This document shows, piece by piece, positions 17,479 to 25,916 of a DNA stretch of 64,000 nucleotides. The stretch lies in the NCBI RefSeq assembly GCF_048323695.1, contig NZ_JBLWFT010000007.1:101458-165457 (forward strand), read 5' to 3'. Each line of letters opens with the position of its first letter. Position 1 is the first letter of the stretch. Position numbers and translations under genes: made by a program. The stretch comes from Aquisalimonas sp007126095. Its GTDB lineage: Bacteria; Pseudomonadota; Gammaproteobacteria; Nitrococcales; Aquisalimonadaceae. A model generated the notes under the pieces. The model ran no database searches. It was not told where the DNA came from and saw only the letters and a program-made list of their open reading frames with translations.

Positions 17479-19366
17479 TCGCCAGGCAGTGCCGGAACCA
17501 TCGCTGCCCGAAGAAGGGCTCGACTCGATCGTCGAGAACGCGCCGGATCTCATCGTCCGGTTTGATCGCGCCTTACGTCACGTCTACGTCAATGCCAGGG
17601 TGGAGCGCACACTGGGCTTGCCGCGGGACAGCATTCTCGGGCGCACGAACCGGGAGCTGGGGTTCCCGGAATCCCTGGTGGCGACCTGGGAGGGTGCCCT
17701 GCGCACAGCTTTTGACACCGGGCAGCCGCAGCGGCTGGAGTTCGCCGTGCCGGAGGAGGACGAAGACCACGGGGGGCGGTTGTACGAATCCCGGATCGTC
17801 CCGGAGTACGATGCAGACGGCCGCGTTCGTTCGGTCCTCGGTTTTACCCGGGATGTCACCCCCTTCCGGGAGGTCATCGCCGCCTGGCAGCACGACGAGG
17901 GCCCCTACCGATTGACCCTGGATGCGGCCCAAGCGGGCATCTTCGTGATACAGGACATGCGCTTTCGCTACGTCAACCCGGCGCTGGCCCAACTGTTCGG
18001 CTACACGCCGGACGAGATGGAAGAGCGTATGGGCCCGTTGGACCTGGTTTTGCCGGAGTACCGCGAGGAAGTCGAGCAGCGCGTGCGTGCGCGGATTGAT
18101 GGGGTGGTCGGAGTGCCTTACGAGGTACCATGCCTTGCCCGGGACGGCGGCGTGCGGCAGGTGGTTGCCTGGGGCGTGGGCATGCGTTATCGCGGACGCC
18201 CGGCGACCATCGGCACGGCCATCGACGTCACCGATCAGCGACGCGCGGAGCGGGCGCTGCGCAAGCAGGAAGAGCAGTTGCGGATGATTACCTCGCAGCT
18301 GCCGTGCCTCCTCTGGACCACTGACCGCGGGCTGCGGCTGGAGCACATTAGTGGGGCCGCTCAGGATGACCTGGAGCCGTGGCTGAATGCGCGGGCCGGG
18401 ATGCGGCTGGACGAGGCACTGGGTCCGTTGCCGGGCGACGCGCGCACGGGCCAGCGCTTCCTTGCCGCGCATCAAAGGGCCATCGACGGGGGGGTGGAGT
18501 CACTGGACTGCGAACTGGCCGGCCGCGTCTACGACATCCGTATCGAACCCCGTCATGACCGGGGAGGCCGTGTCTCGGGGGTGATCGGGCTGGCAGTGGA
18601 TATCACCTCGCGCAAGGAGGCAGAAGACCAGTTGCGCACCCTCCAGGCAGAGCTGGCCCGGGTGATGCGGGTTGGCATGCTGGAGGGGCTGGCCTCAGGG
18701 CTGGCGCACGAACTCAATCAGCCGTTGTCGGCGATCATCAGTTATGCGGATGTGTGTCGTAGGCGGGTCGATGATGCCCACGGCGGGGAATTGATCGACA
18801 AGGTCATCACCCAGGGGCGCCGCGCAGCGGCGATCGTCCAGCGCATGCGCCGACTGGTGCGCAAGGCGCCGGTGGAACGTGCCGCCGTGGACATCAACGC
18901 ATTGGTGCGGGAATCGGAGGCGTTTGTCGACTGGCAGGCGCGGGAGCAGGGTAGTGGTATCATTCTTGAGCTCGATGACACGATACCACCCGTTCTCGGT
19001 GATACCGTCCAGATTCAGCAGGTTCTGCTCAACCTCGTGCGCAATGCCATGGATGCCCTGCAGAGTTCGGACCAGCGGGAGCGGTGGCTGACCATCTGCA
19101 CCCGGACCGTGCCCGAGAATGGTCAGGTCTTCGCCGAGGTGCGTGTTCAGGATACCGGCCCGGGCATCTCGGAGAGCACGAGAGAGCGGCTGCTGGATCC
19201 CCTTTTCACGACTCGCCACGACGGCCTCGGGTTCGGGCTGCCCATCAGTGACATGATCGTCCAGTCCCACGGTGGCCGGCTGGTTCTCCCGGAGGCCGGC
19301 GCCGGGCCGACGTTCCGGTTTACGCTGCCGTTGTACCGGCGTGGCCTGCCACGGGGCTACAGGTAG
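17429..19366 (+). CDS. PAS-domain sensor histidine kinase, FixL/NtrB-like
   Basis: About 645 residues. Three PAS-like domains (roughly residues 25-145, 150-275 and 285-400) precede a HisKA domain with ASGLAHELNQPLSAI (phospho-acceptor His427) and an ATPase domain with NLVRNAMDAL, VQDTGPGIS and GLGFGLPIS. No membrane segments are visible, so it is a cytoplasmic sensor; the PAS ligand is unknown. The ATG at 17429, behind CTGGAG, overlaps the end of the GGDEF gene by 50 bp. The same frame is open upstream through the GGDEF region, but that part is off-frame translation. It converges with and overlaps by 10 bp the FixJ-type regulator gene, its likely partner. Confidence 0.88.
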   Translation: MSGRTDGGAIHRTPNPDRQAVPEPSLPEEGLDSIVENAPDLIVRFDRALRHVYVNARVERTLGLPRDSILGRTNRELGFPESLVATWEGALRTAFDTGQPQRLEFAVPEEDEDHGGRLYESRIVPEYDADGRVRSVLGFTRDVTPFREVIAAWQHDEGPYRLTLDAAQAGIFVIQDMRFRYVNPALAQLFGYTPDEMEERMGPLDLVLPEYREEVEQRVRARIDGVVGVPYEVPCLARDGGVRQVVAWGVGMRYRGRPATIGTAIDVTDQRRAERALRKQEEQLRMITSQLPCLLWTTDRGLRLEHISGAAQDDLEPWLNARAGMRLDEALGPLPGDARTGQRFLAAHQRAIDGGVESLDCELAGRVYDIRIEPRHDRGGRVSGVIGLAVDITSRKEAEDQLRTLQAELARVMRVGMLEGLASGLAHELNQPLSAIISYADVCRRRVDDAHGGELIDKVITQGRRAAAIVQRMRRLVRKAPVERAAVDINALVRESEAFVDWQAREQGSGIILELDDTIPPVLGDTVQIQQVLLNLVRNAMDALQSSDQRERWLTICTRTVPENGQVFAEVRVQDTGPGISESTRERLLDPLFTTRHDGLGFGLPISDMIVQSHGGRLVLPEAGAGPTFRFTLPLYRRGLPRGYR

Positions 19367-19962
19367 GTGTCAACAATGCGCACCAGTTCGTACATCGTGT
19401 GTGCCCGCAGCTTGTCCATGACGTTCCGTCGATGGGCTTCCACCGTGGAGATGCTGATGCCGAGTTCGTCGGCGATCACGCGGTTGTAATGGCCCTGCGA
19501 AATGCGCGCGAGGACCTGCCTTTCCCGCTCTGTCAGCAGAGCCACTCGGGCGCGTTCGGTTTCAATGCGCTGTTGTTCCCTGCGACGCTGGTCGTCCAGG
19601 TCCAGGGCCTGCCGCACGAGGGCTTCCAGTGCGCGGGCGTCGAAAGGCTTCTGCAGGAAGTCCAGAGCGCCCGCCTTGATGGCGCGCACGGCCATGGGCA
19701 CGTCGCCGTGGCCGGTGACGACGATAACCGGCAAGGTGCTGCCTGCGCCCGCGAGGCGGGCCTGAAGATCGAGGCCGCTGAGGCCGGGCATGCGGACGTC
19801 TACCAATACGCAGCCGCGAAGGTTGGGCCTGTATGCGTCGAGGAACGTCTGCGCTTCCGGAAAACCCCGGGTTCCGATCCCTCGTGACTGAAGCAGCAAC
19901 TCCGTGGACTCCCGTACCGCCGGGTCGTCGTCGACGATGAACACGGTTGGCTCCGTCGTCAT
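19357..19962 (-). CDS. FixJ-family two-component response regulator
   Basis: A 201-residue regulator. The receiver domain (1-120) has an intact acidic pocket and phospho-acceptor Asp55 in VDVRMPG, followed by VVTGHGD and the Lys of FLQKPF. The LuxR-type HTH (about 135-200) has LTERERQVLARISQG and STVEAHRRNVMDKL. Its 3' end overlaps the 3' end of the PAS kinase by 10 bp in tail-to-tail orientation, making that kinase the obvious cognate sensor. A 70-residue gene lies immediately upstream on the same strand, with 3 bp between its stop and this start. Confidence 0.93.
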   Translation of the reverse strand: MTTEPTVFIVDDDPAVRESTELLLQSRGIGTRGFPEAQTFLDAYRPNLRGCVLVDVRMPGLSGLDLQARLAGAGSTLPVIVVTGHGDVPMAVRAIKAGALDFLQKPFDARALEALVRQALDLDDQRRREQQRIETERARVALLTERERQVLARISQGHYNRVIADELGISISTVEAHRRNVMDKLRAHTMYELVRIVDTYL

Positions 19963-19965
19963 CGG

Positions 19966-20178
19966 TCAGCGTGTCGCCTCCGTGTCTGCTCTGCTCCCTG
20001 CAGCTACAGGGGCTTCGGGAGGTTTCCCCGGTCGCGGGGTTGCGTGCTGGTATAAGCGCATACAGGTTTGCTGGAGCAGTGCGAATGCTTCCAGGGCGGA
20101 ATGCTGGCGCCGGCGGGGCGACCAATCCAGTGCGCGGGCCGAGCGCAGCCATTCCTGAAATGCCGGTGCAGGGGGCAT
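19966..20178 (-). CDS. Small protein upstream of FixJ-type regulator
   Basis: A 70-residue protein that I do not recognise. Its ATG is preceded by an excellent ribosome site (GAGGAGACTCCT) and its stop lies 3 bp before the start of the response regulator, a tight operon arrangement. The N-terminal half (FQEWLRSARALDWSPRRRQHSALEAFALLQQ) could form helices; the C-terminal half is Pro/Ala-rich. No signal peptide or known motif. Coding status rests on the start context and the spacing. Confidence 0.55.
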   Translation of the reverse strand: MPPAPAFQEWLRSARALDWSPRRRQHSALEAFALLQQTCMRLYQHATPRPGKPPEAPVAAGSRADTEATR

Positions 20179-20220
20179 AGGAGTCTCCTCGCGGTTCTTA
20201 TCGCCGCTCAGGCTGGCGGC

Positions 20221-20332
20221 TTCAGTATAGACTCTAGGCGGCTCGCGCCGGTGGGTAAATGTGGAATGCCCTGCATCGAATAGGGGTTTCCCCCAACGGG
20301 GTGCTGAATGGCTGATCGATTACTATACTGAA
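20221..20332. repeat. 10-bp inverted repeat carrying divergent TATACT boxes
   Basis: TTCAGTATAG at 20221-20230 and CTATACTGAA at 20323-20332 are perfect reverse complements 92 bp apart, in the divergent region between the small gene/FixJ operon and the second regulator. Each arm contains a -10-like TATACT pointing away from the other arm towards its own gene, so they may be divergent promoters with matching initial sequences. Confidence 0.4.
20281..20294 (+). promoter_or_regulatory. TACCGGTTTTCCC-like element upstream of second regulator
   Basis: The plus strand reads TAGGGGTTTCCCCC, about 105-117 bp before the start at 20398; it aligns with the TACCGGTTTTCCCC element at 11 of 14 positions. 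It is partly palindromic in itself. Confidence 0.3.
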
Positions 20333-20397
20333 AAAGGCGCCAAGCGCCGACCCGGGGAGGCCCCCGGGCGCGGGAGGACGGCTCACGCAGGTGCACC

Positions 20398-21048
20398 ATG
20401 ACCCGCAAAGCGGCCAGCAAAGTCTTTGCGGTAGGCCTTGATGGGCCTGCCGCCGCCGCACTGGAGGCGTTGTTCGCATCAGTGCGGGTCGAGGTCGTGC
20501 TGTTCCGTTCCTTCCACAGTCTCCTCCCGCATGTCAGTCCGCAGAGCCGCGGTTGTCTCCTGGTCAATTCCGATCGTGAGCCAGGTGATGTGGCCAGCAT
20601 CGTTCGTACGCTGTGCCACCGTGCCGTTCGGTTACCCGTGATCTGTCTGTCCGAATCCGGCGACGTGCCGGCGGCGGTGCGTGCGCTCAAAGGCGGTGCG
20701 CTCGATTTTCTGGAGGCGCCCGTGAACGATCAGGTGCTCATCGATGCCGTCAATGAAGCCTTCGAAGTGGATCGTGCCACCTGGCATGCCCAGCAGTATC
20801 GTGCCCAGCTCCGGCAACGCTTCAGGACGCTTACGCCCCGGGAGTGGGACGTGGTCGGCCCCATGGTGCGTGGCTGGTCCAACAGGGACATTGCGGACGG
20901 GCTTGGCCTTAGCCCCAAGACTATCGAGGTCCACCGGGCCAGAATCCTGTCCAAGACCGCATCCAGCTCGCTGACCGATCTCATCCGGACGGCCATTCGC
21001 TGCGATCTGCTGCACGAGGCGGCCGCCAGGAGCCAGTCACATCAATGA
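20398..21048 (+). CDS. FixJ/LuxR-type regulator with degenerate receiver
   Basis: A 216-residue protein with receiver plus LuxR-HTH layout. The receiver-like domain (about 5-125) keeps the fold (VICLSESGDVPAAVRALKGGALDFLEAPV). The phospho-acceptor Asp is replaced by Asn57 (GCLLVNSDRE), the N-terminal acidic pair is absent and the conserved Lys is lost (EAP instead of QKP). It therefore probably works without phosphorylation, by ligand binding or partner interaction. The HTH (145-205) is intact with LTPREWDVVGPM and KTIEVHRARIL. It is transcribed divergently from the FixJ-type operon. Target unknown; the TACCGGTTTTCCC-like sites nearby are candidates. Confidence 0.85.
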   Translation: MTRKAASKVFAVGLDGPAAAALEALFASVRVEVVLFRSFHSLLPHVSPQSRGCLLVNSDREPGDVASIVRTLCHRAVRLPVICLSESGDVPAAVRALKGGALDFLEAPVNDQVLIDAVNEAFEVDRATWHAQQYRAQLRQRFRTLTPREWDVVGPMVRGWSNRDIADGLGLSPKTIEVHRARILSKTASSSLTDLIRTAIRCDLLHEAAARSQSHQ

Positions 21049-21083
21049 TCCGACCGTGGTATCGGCGGCCACGGGTGGGCCGG

Positions 21084-21386
21084 TCAGCGCAACGCGGAGA
21101 GATCCACGGCGAGGCCGTGATCACAGTGTTCCCAGCAGTGCGGGTTGCGGGCGTCGTTATGCATGGCCAGCACGATTCCCTGGGACGCTGCGAAGTCCAC
21201 GCACGCCAGCGCATCCTGCCGGCTCCGGCACTGGATGATGAGTGCCGGGCAGTCGCCGGTGCGCCGGGCTGTGCCGGACTCCTCCAGCGGGAACCGGAAC
21301 TCCCCGCTCACGCGCAGAGCAAGGGCGGCCACGTTCACGGGCACAAGGGCGCCGTCCGTGGCCCGGCGCATGGTGAGTTCGAGCAT
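21084..21386 (-). CDS. Truncated FAD-binding (PCMH-type) oxidoreductase fragment
   Basis: A 100-residue protein with a strong start site (CCAGGAGGTGCGCC before the ATG). Residues 46-100 (PALIIQCRSRQDALACVDFA, then VLAMHNDARNPHCWEHCDHG, then LAVDLSALR) follow the pattern of the N-terminal half of FAD-binding type 4 domains, such as berberine-bridge-like oxidases. In those the usual GGGH loop appears; here it is NDARNPH. The frame stops right after the DLSALR strand, so the rest of the FAD domain and the substrate domain are missing. Either a decayed gene or a small stand-alone relative; the good ribosome site and promoter-proximal elements suggest it is still expressed. Confidence 0.55.
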   Translation of the reverse strand: MLELTMRRATDGALVPVNVAALALRVSGEFRFPLEESGTARRTGDCPALIIQCRSRQDALACVDFAASQGIVLAMHNDARNPHCWEHCDHGLAVDLSALR

Positions 21387-21452
21387 GGCGCACCTCCTGG
21401 GTCGTTCCTGCGGGTTACTTCAACTGTAGGGCGGTCAGCATCGCTGCGCATT

Positions 21453-21491
21453 GGGGAAAACCGGTAGCGGGAGTATGGGGAGAACCGGTAG
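21453..21491 (-). promoter_or_regulatory. Pair of TACCGGTTTTCCC elements upstream of FAD-fragment gene
   Basis: On the minus strand CTACCGGTTTTCCCC (21467-21453) and CTACCGGTTCTCCCC (21491-21477) are direct repeats, 14 of 15 identical and 24 bp apart. They lie about 67-105 bp upstream of the ATG at 21386. This is the best example of the element and suggests cooperative binding of a dimeric LuxR-type regulator (inference). Confidence 0.5.
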
Positions 21492-21547
21492 ATCGAGGGG
21501 CAAACCATTGAATTCCATCCAGGCGGTGAACCCGGCGTTTGCGGCCA

Positions 21548-23185
21548 TCACGGGTTTCGAGAGGACTCGGCGGTAGAGGTATCATCCGCCTCGCCGTCGC
21601 CGAAGCGGTCCCGCAACAGGTGCAGCAGCCCCTGGGTGGACGGGTCGAAATCGGTGACGTTGGTGTCGATGCGCTCGCTGATCTCGCCGGCGATGCGCTT
21701 GCCCAGTTCCACGCCCCACTGATCGAAGGAGTTGATGTTCCAGATCACGCCCTGAACGAACACCTTGTGTTCATAGAGCGCGATCAGGGCGCCCAGGTTG
21801 CGGGGCGTGAGCTCGTCCAGCAGCAGTGTGCTGGAGGGGCGGTTGCCCGGGCAGCTGTACGGATCCAGTCGGCTGCCGGTCTGGCTGCCCTCCATGAAGG
21901 CGTTGGCCTGGGCGAGCATGTTGGTGAGCAGGGCGAAGTGGTGCTCCTCGAAGCCGGGCTCGGGCTTCAGCGAGGCGATGAAATCGATGGGCACGTAGCG
22001 GGTGCCCTGGTGCAGGAGCTGGAAGAAGGCGTGCTGGCCGTTGGAGCCGGTCTGCCCCCAGACGATGGGCCCCGTCTTGTAGTTCACCGGGTGGCCGAAG
22101 ATGTCCACCGATTTGCCGTTGGACTCCATGTCCAGCTGCTGCAGGAATGACGGCAACTGATTCAGTGCCTGGTCGTAGGGGACGATGGCGTGGGTCTCGG
22201 CGCCCACGAAGTTGATGTACCAGATGCCGATCAGCGCCATGAGCACGGGCATGTTTTCGGCGTTGGGTGCTTCCAGGAAGTGGCGGTCCATCTCGTGGGC
22301 ACCGCGGAGCATGTCCATGAAGCCGTCGAAGCCGATGGCCAGGGCGATGGGCAGGCCGATGGATGACCACATGGAGTAGCGCCCGCCCACCCAGGCCCAG
22401 AACTCGAAGATGTTCTCCTCGCGGATGCCGAACTCCGTGGCCGCCTTGCGGTTGGTGGAAGCAGCGACGAAGTGGGCACCGATGTCGGCGTCATCGCCCG
22501 CGTTCTCCAGGAACCAGCGCCGGGCGGTGCGCGCGTTCAGCAGCGTTTCCTGGGTGGAGAACGTCTTGGTGGAGACGATGAACAGCGTGGTGGCCGGATC
22601 GAGACCCTTGAGGACCTTCTGGATGTGGGTGCCGTCCACGTTGGAGACGAAGTGGAAGTTCAGCTCCGGGTGGCGCTGGTTCAGAAGCGCGCGGCAGGCC
22701 ATGTTGGGGCCCAGATCCGAGCCGCCGATGCCGATGTTGACCACGTCGCGGATGCGCTGGCCGCTGTGGCCCGTCCACTCGCCGTTGCGCACGGCGTCCG
22801 AGAAGCGGTGGATCTGCTCCCAGGAGCGGTGGATCTCGGGCATCACGTCCTTGCCGTCGGCGTGGTAGACGGGTTGGTCGCTGACGTTGCGCAGGGCGGT
22901 GTGCAGCACCGGCCGGTCCTCGGTGACGTTGATGATGTCGCCGGAGAACATCTGCGCGCGCCGCTGCACGAGCGCCGAGTGATCGGCCAGTTCCAGCAGC
23001 TTGGCGAGCACGGTGTCCGAGATCTGATGTTTGGAATAGTCCAGGAACAGCCCCCCGACGCGCAGGCTCATCTTCTCGAAACGCTTCGGATCGGCGGCGA
23101 AGTAGTCGCGGATGCGGTCGTTCTCGGTTTCCCGGTACAGGCGCTGCAGAGCCTGCCACGTCACGCTTCGGGTCAGTTGAAACAT
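21548..23185 (-). CDS. pgi: Glucose-6-phosphate isomerase
   Basis: A 545-residue enzyme interconverting glucose-6-phosphate and fructose-6-phosphate. Family signatures are present: NIGIGGSDLGPNMACRAL near residue 150, FIVSTKTFSTQETL near 205, and the GPIVWGQTGSNGQHAFFQLL segment near 385. The ATG at 23185 (MFQLTRSVTW) behind GGAG was chosen; an in-frame extension of 46 residues upstream overlaps the intergenic region and lacks homology. It is the last gene of the leftward pgl-hexR-zwf-pgi group. Confidence 0.95.
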   Translation of the reverse strand: MFQLTRSVTWQALQRLYRETENDRIRDYFAADPKRFEKMSLRVGGLFLDYSKHQISDTVLAKLLELADHSALVQRRAQMFSGDIINVTEDRPVLHTALRNVSDQPVYHADGKDVMPEIHRSWEQIHRFSDAVRNGEWTGHSGQRIRDVVNIGIGGSDLGPNMACRALLNQRHPELNFHFVSNVDGTHIQKVLKGLDPATTLFIVSTKTFSTQETLLNARTARRWFLENAGDDADIGAHFVAASTNRKAATEFGIREENIFEFWAWVGGRYSMWSSIGLPIALAIGFDGFMDMLRGAHEMDRHFLEAPNAENMPVLMALIGIWYINFVGAETHAIVPYDQALNQLPSFLQQLDMESNGKSVDIFGHPVNYKTGPIVWGQTGSNGQHAFFQLLHQGTRYVPIDFIASLKPEPGFEEHHFALLTNMLAQANAFMEGSQTGSRLDPYSCPGNRPSSTLLLDELTPRNLGALIALYEHKVFVQGVIWNINSFDQWGVELGKRIAGEISERIDTNVTDFDPSTQGLLHLLRDRFGDGEADDTSTAESSRNP

Positions 23186-23225
23186 GGTGTGTCGCTCCGA
23201 CAGGTATTGTGTGTGACCGGCGCTC

Positions 23226-24683
23226 TCATGCCTCTTCGTGCCAGCAGTAACCGCCTCGGCCCACCAGGGCGCTGGATGCCGCCGGCCCCCAGGTGCCGGC
23301 AGTGTACGTCTTGGGTCTGTCACCCTGCTGGTCCCAGGCGTCGAGAATGGGCTCGATCCAGCGCCATGCGGCGTCCACCTCGTCGCGGCGCATGAACAGC
23401 GTCAGCTTGCCGCGCAGGCAGTCCATAAGCAGCCGCTCGTGGGCGTCCGCCTTGCGCGTGGTGAAGGTCTGGGCGAAGTCCAGGTTCAGGGCCACCGGGC
23501 GCAGCTGCATGTCGTCGCCCGGGGCCTTGGCCATGAGGTAGAGCTCCACGCCCTCGTCCGGCTGCAGGGTGATCACCAGCCGGTTCGGCATGGGCATGGA
23601 GCTCTCGCTGAAGATGGAGTGGGGCACTTCGCGGAAGTTGACCACCACCTCGGCCACGCGCTCCTGCATGCGCTTACCCGTGCGCAGATAGAAGGGCACG
23701 CCGGCCCAGCGCCAGGTGTCGATTTCCGCCTTCAGGGCCACGAACGTCTCGGTGGTGCTGTCCGGGGCGACGCCGTCCTCTTCCAGGTAGCCGGGAACGG
23801 ACGCCCCCTCGATGGCGCCGGCCTTGTACTGTCCGCGCACGCTGTTCTTGATGGCGTCACGACCCGTGAGCGGATGCAGGGCACGCAATACCTTCAGCTT
23901 CTCGTCGCGAACGGCATCCGGGTTGATGCTGGTGGGCGGCTCCATGGCGATGATGCACAGCAGTTGCAGTAGATGGTTCTGCACCATGTCGCGCAGTGCG
24001 CCTGTGCTCTCGTAGAACGAACCGCGGCCTTCCACGCCTACCTGCTCGGCCAGGGTGATCTGTACGTCGCGGATGCTGGAGCGGTTCCACAACGGCTCGA
24101 ACAGCGCATTGCCGAAGCGCAGGGCGATGAGGTTCTGCACCGCCTCCTTACCCAGGTAGTGGTCGATGCGGTAGATCTGGTGCTCGGCGAAGACCCTGGC
24201 TACCTCGCGGTTGATGTGCTCGGCACTCTCCAAGTCGTGCCCGAGGGGCTTTTCAAGCACCACGCGGGCGTTCTCCGTGGCCAGGCCGGCGGTGCCCAGG
24301 TGGTGGCAGATCCCGGTGAACAGGGAAGGTCCGGTGGAGAGGTAGAACACCCGCGTGCGCGTCGGGTGCTCGTCCAGCCGCTCCGCCAGGGGCAGAAAGT
24401 CCGCCTCGCGAGTGACGTCGACGCAGATGTAGTCGAGTCGCTCGGCGAAGGAGGCCCACACGGCCTCCGAAAACGCCGCGCCGACATGGCTCTCGCACGC
24501 GTCCCGCGCGTTGGCCACGTAGTCGTCGCGACTGATGGCGTGGCGCGACGCCGCGATGATGCGTCCTTCGTCACACAGGGCACCGTCCTGATGCCGGTGG
24601 TAGAGCGCCGGCATCAGCTTGCGCATGGCCAGGTCGCCATTGCCGCCAAAGATGACCATGTCGAACGGTTGGACTTCGGGCAC
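23226..24683 (-). CDS. zwf: Glucose-6-phosphate 1-dehydrogenase
   Basis: A 485-residue enzyme oxidising glucose-6-phosphate to 6-phosphogluconolactone with NAD(P). It has the N-terminal nucleotide-binding GGNGDLAMRKL and the active-site segment RIDHYLGKEAVQNL. The GTG start has a strong GGAGGAGAG site. A HexR-type palindrome lies about 105 bp upstream. It feeds the Entner-Doudoroff route completed by pgl, edd and eda in the same island; pgi follows 40 bp downstream. Confidence 0.95.
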   Translation of the reverse strand: MPEVQPFDMVIFGGNGDLAMRKLMPALYHRHQDGALCDEGRIIAASRHAISRDDYVANARDACESHVGAAFSEAVWASFAERLDYICVDVTREADFLPLAERLDEHPTRTRVFYLSTGPSLFTGICHHLGTAGLATENARVVLEKPLGHDLESAEHINREVARVFAEHQIYRIDHYLGKEAVQNLIALRFGNALFEPLWNRSSIRDVQITLAEQVGVEGRGSFYESTGALRDMVQNHLLQLLCIIAMEPPTSINPDAVRDEKLKVLRALHPLTGRDAIKNSVRGQYKAGAIEGASVPGYLEEDGVAPDSTTETFVALKAEIDTWRWAGVPFYLRTGKRMQERVAEVVVNFREVPHSIFSESSMPMPNRLVITLQPDEGVELYLMAKAPGDDMQLRPVALNLDFAQTFTTRKADAHERLLMDCLRGKLTLFMRRDEVDAAWRWIEPILDAWDQQGDRPKTYTAGTWGPAASSALVGRGGYCWHEEA

Positions 24684-24988
24684 GTGGCTCTCCTCCGTGG
24701 TCCTGCGGCTCGGGTGCCGATTGTTTCCGGCTTGATACGGGTGTGTTCCGTCTGGTGTCGCCGCGTTGATTCTTGATCGACTGGATTTGTAGCAAAACTA
24801 CAGATAGAAAGAAAGGGTCTTCGCCAGAAGGCTGAGGGTGTTACGGCTGCATTGGCTTCGGCTGCGCAGCCCGGCTGCGTCGGCAAATGGCCGGATCCGG
24901 GCTCATGGTTTGTAGTAACGCAACAGAATGCTTCCAGAATTCCCCTTCCAGTCGCACCCGGGCCCGATGCGGTGGCTCCGAGGGCGCA
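24684..24988 (-). promoter_or_regulatory. Intergenic region between hexR and zwf with zwf promoter
   Basis: A 305-bp gap without a gene. It holds the zwf-proximal HexR palindrome at 24788-24802 and a second, half-conserved site TGTAGTAACGCAACA at about 24911. No convincing terminator was seen after hexR. The zwf promoter must lie here if zwf is transcribed independently, but no confident -35/-10 pair was identified. Confidence 0.5.
24788..24802. promoter_or_regulatory. HexR operator at zwf
   Basis: TGTAGCAAAACTACA, a 15-bp palindrome with arms TGTAG/CTACA, matching the HexR-type consensus of Gammaproteobacteria. The regulator gene is adjacent. Confidence 0.75.
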
Positions 24989-25837
24989 TTAGCCAGTGCT
25001 GCCGTCCTGCACCCGTTTCTCCGCCAGGTTGCGCTTGGTCTTCTCCAGTGATGTGGCCAGCTCAGGGCCGCGCCGCAGGGCAACGCCCACGGCGAGGATG
25101 TCGCAGATGGTCAGGTGCGCGATGCGGGAGGTCATGGGCGTGTAGGTGTCGGTGTCCTCGTTGACATCGGCGTAGAGGGCGACCGTGCTGCGGTTGGCCA
25201 GCGGCGAGCCGCAGGCGGTAATGGCGATGACGTGTGCGCCTGCTTCCAGCGCCAGCTCGGCGCTGCGGATGAGCTCCGCCGAGCGGCCGGTATGGGAGAT
25301 GGCAACCACCACGCTCTCCGGAGGCAGGATCGCCGCCGACATGCCGTGGGTGTGGGCGTCGGAGTAGGCGATGGTCGGTACGCCGAGGCGGAAAAACTTG
25401 TGCTGGGCATCCTGGGCGACGATGCCGGATGCGCCATGGCCGTAGAACTCGATCCGTGGTGCGGCGGCGAGCAGGTCGATGGCCCGCTCCACGCCGTCCG
25501 TGTTCAGGTGGTTGCGCGCCTGTACCAGCGTGGCGATGGCACGGTCGAAGAGCTTGGCCGAGAGGTTGTCGGCGCTGTCGCCGATATCCACGCCGCTGGA
25601 GATGTAAGGAATGTCGCTCGCCAGACTGCCGGCGAGTCGGAGCTTGAAGTCCTGGAAGCCGGCACAGCCAACGGCCCGGCAGAACCGGATCACGGTGGGT
25701 TCGCTGACGCCGGCTTTCTCGGCGATGGCGGCGATGGAGGCGCTCACCACGGTTGCCGGGTGCTCCAGCACCAGATCAGCGACTTTCTGTTCCGAGCGCC
25801 GCAGTTCCGAACGCAGCGCCTTGATTCTCGTGAGCAT
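24989..25837 (-). CDS. hexR: HexR, RpiR/MurR-family repressor of central carbon genes
   Basis: About 282 residues. An N-terminal RpiR helix-turn-helix (residues 1-75, with KVADLVLEHP and VSEPTVIRFCRAVGC) is followed by a SIS sugar-isomerase domain (about 115-260, GHGASGIVAQDAQ and SHTGRSAELI). HexR proteins sense 2-keto-3-deoxy-6-phosphogluconate and repress zwf, edd and gap operons. Three matching palindromes in this island support that here. The ATG at 25837 (MLTRIKALRSEL) agrees with the family; another ATG 27 bp upstream is possible. It lies between pgl and zwf on the same strand. Confidence 0.92.
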   Translation of the reverse strand: MLTRIKALRSELRRSEQKVADLVLEHPATVVSASIAAIAEKAGVSEPTVIRFCRAVGCAGFQDFKLRLAGSLASDIPYISSGVDIGDSADNLSAKLFDRAIATLVQARNHLNTDGVERAIDLLAAAPRIEFYGHGASGIVAQDAQHKFFRLGVPTIAYSDAHTHGMSAAILPPESVVVAISHTGRSAELIRSAELALEAGAHVIAITACGSPLANRSTVALYADVNEDTDTYTPMTSRIAHLTICDILAVGVALRRGPELATSLEKTKRNLAEKRVQDGSTG

Positions 25838-25916
25838 GGTCGGTTGTCTGCGTGCCGTGGCCAAAGCCGTTTACAAGTGGTTCGGATCGAGTATATCACC
25901 CGGCCTGCGCCGGGGC

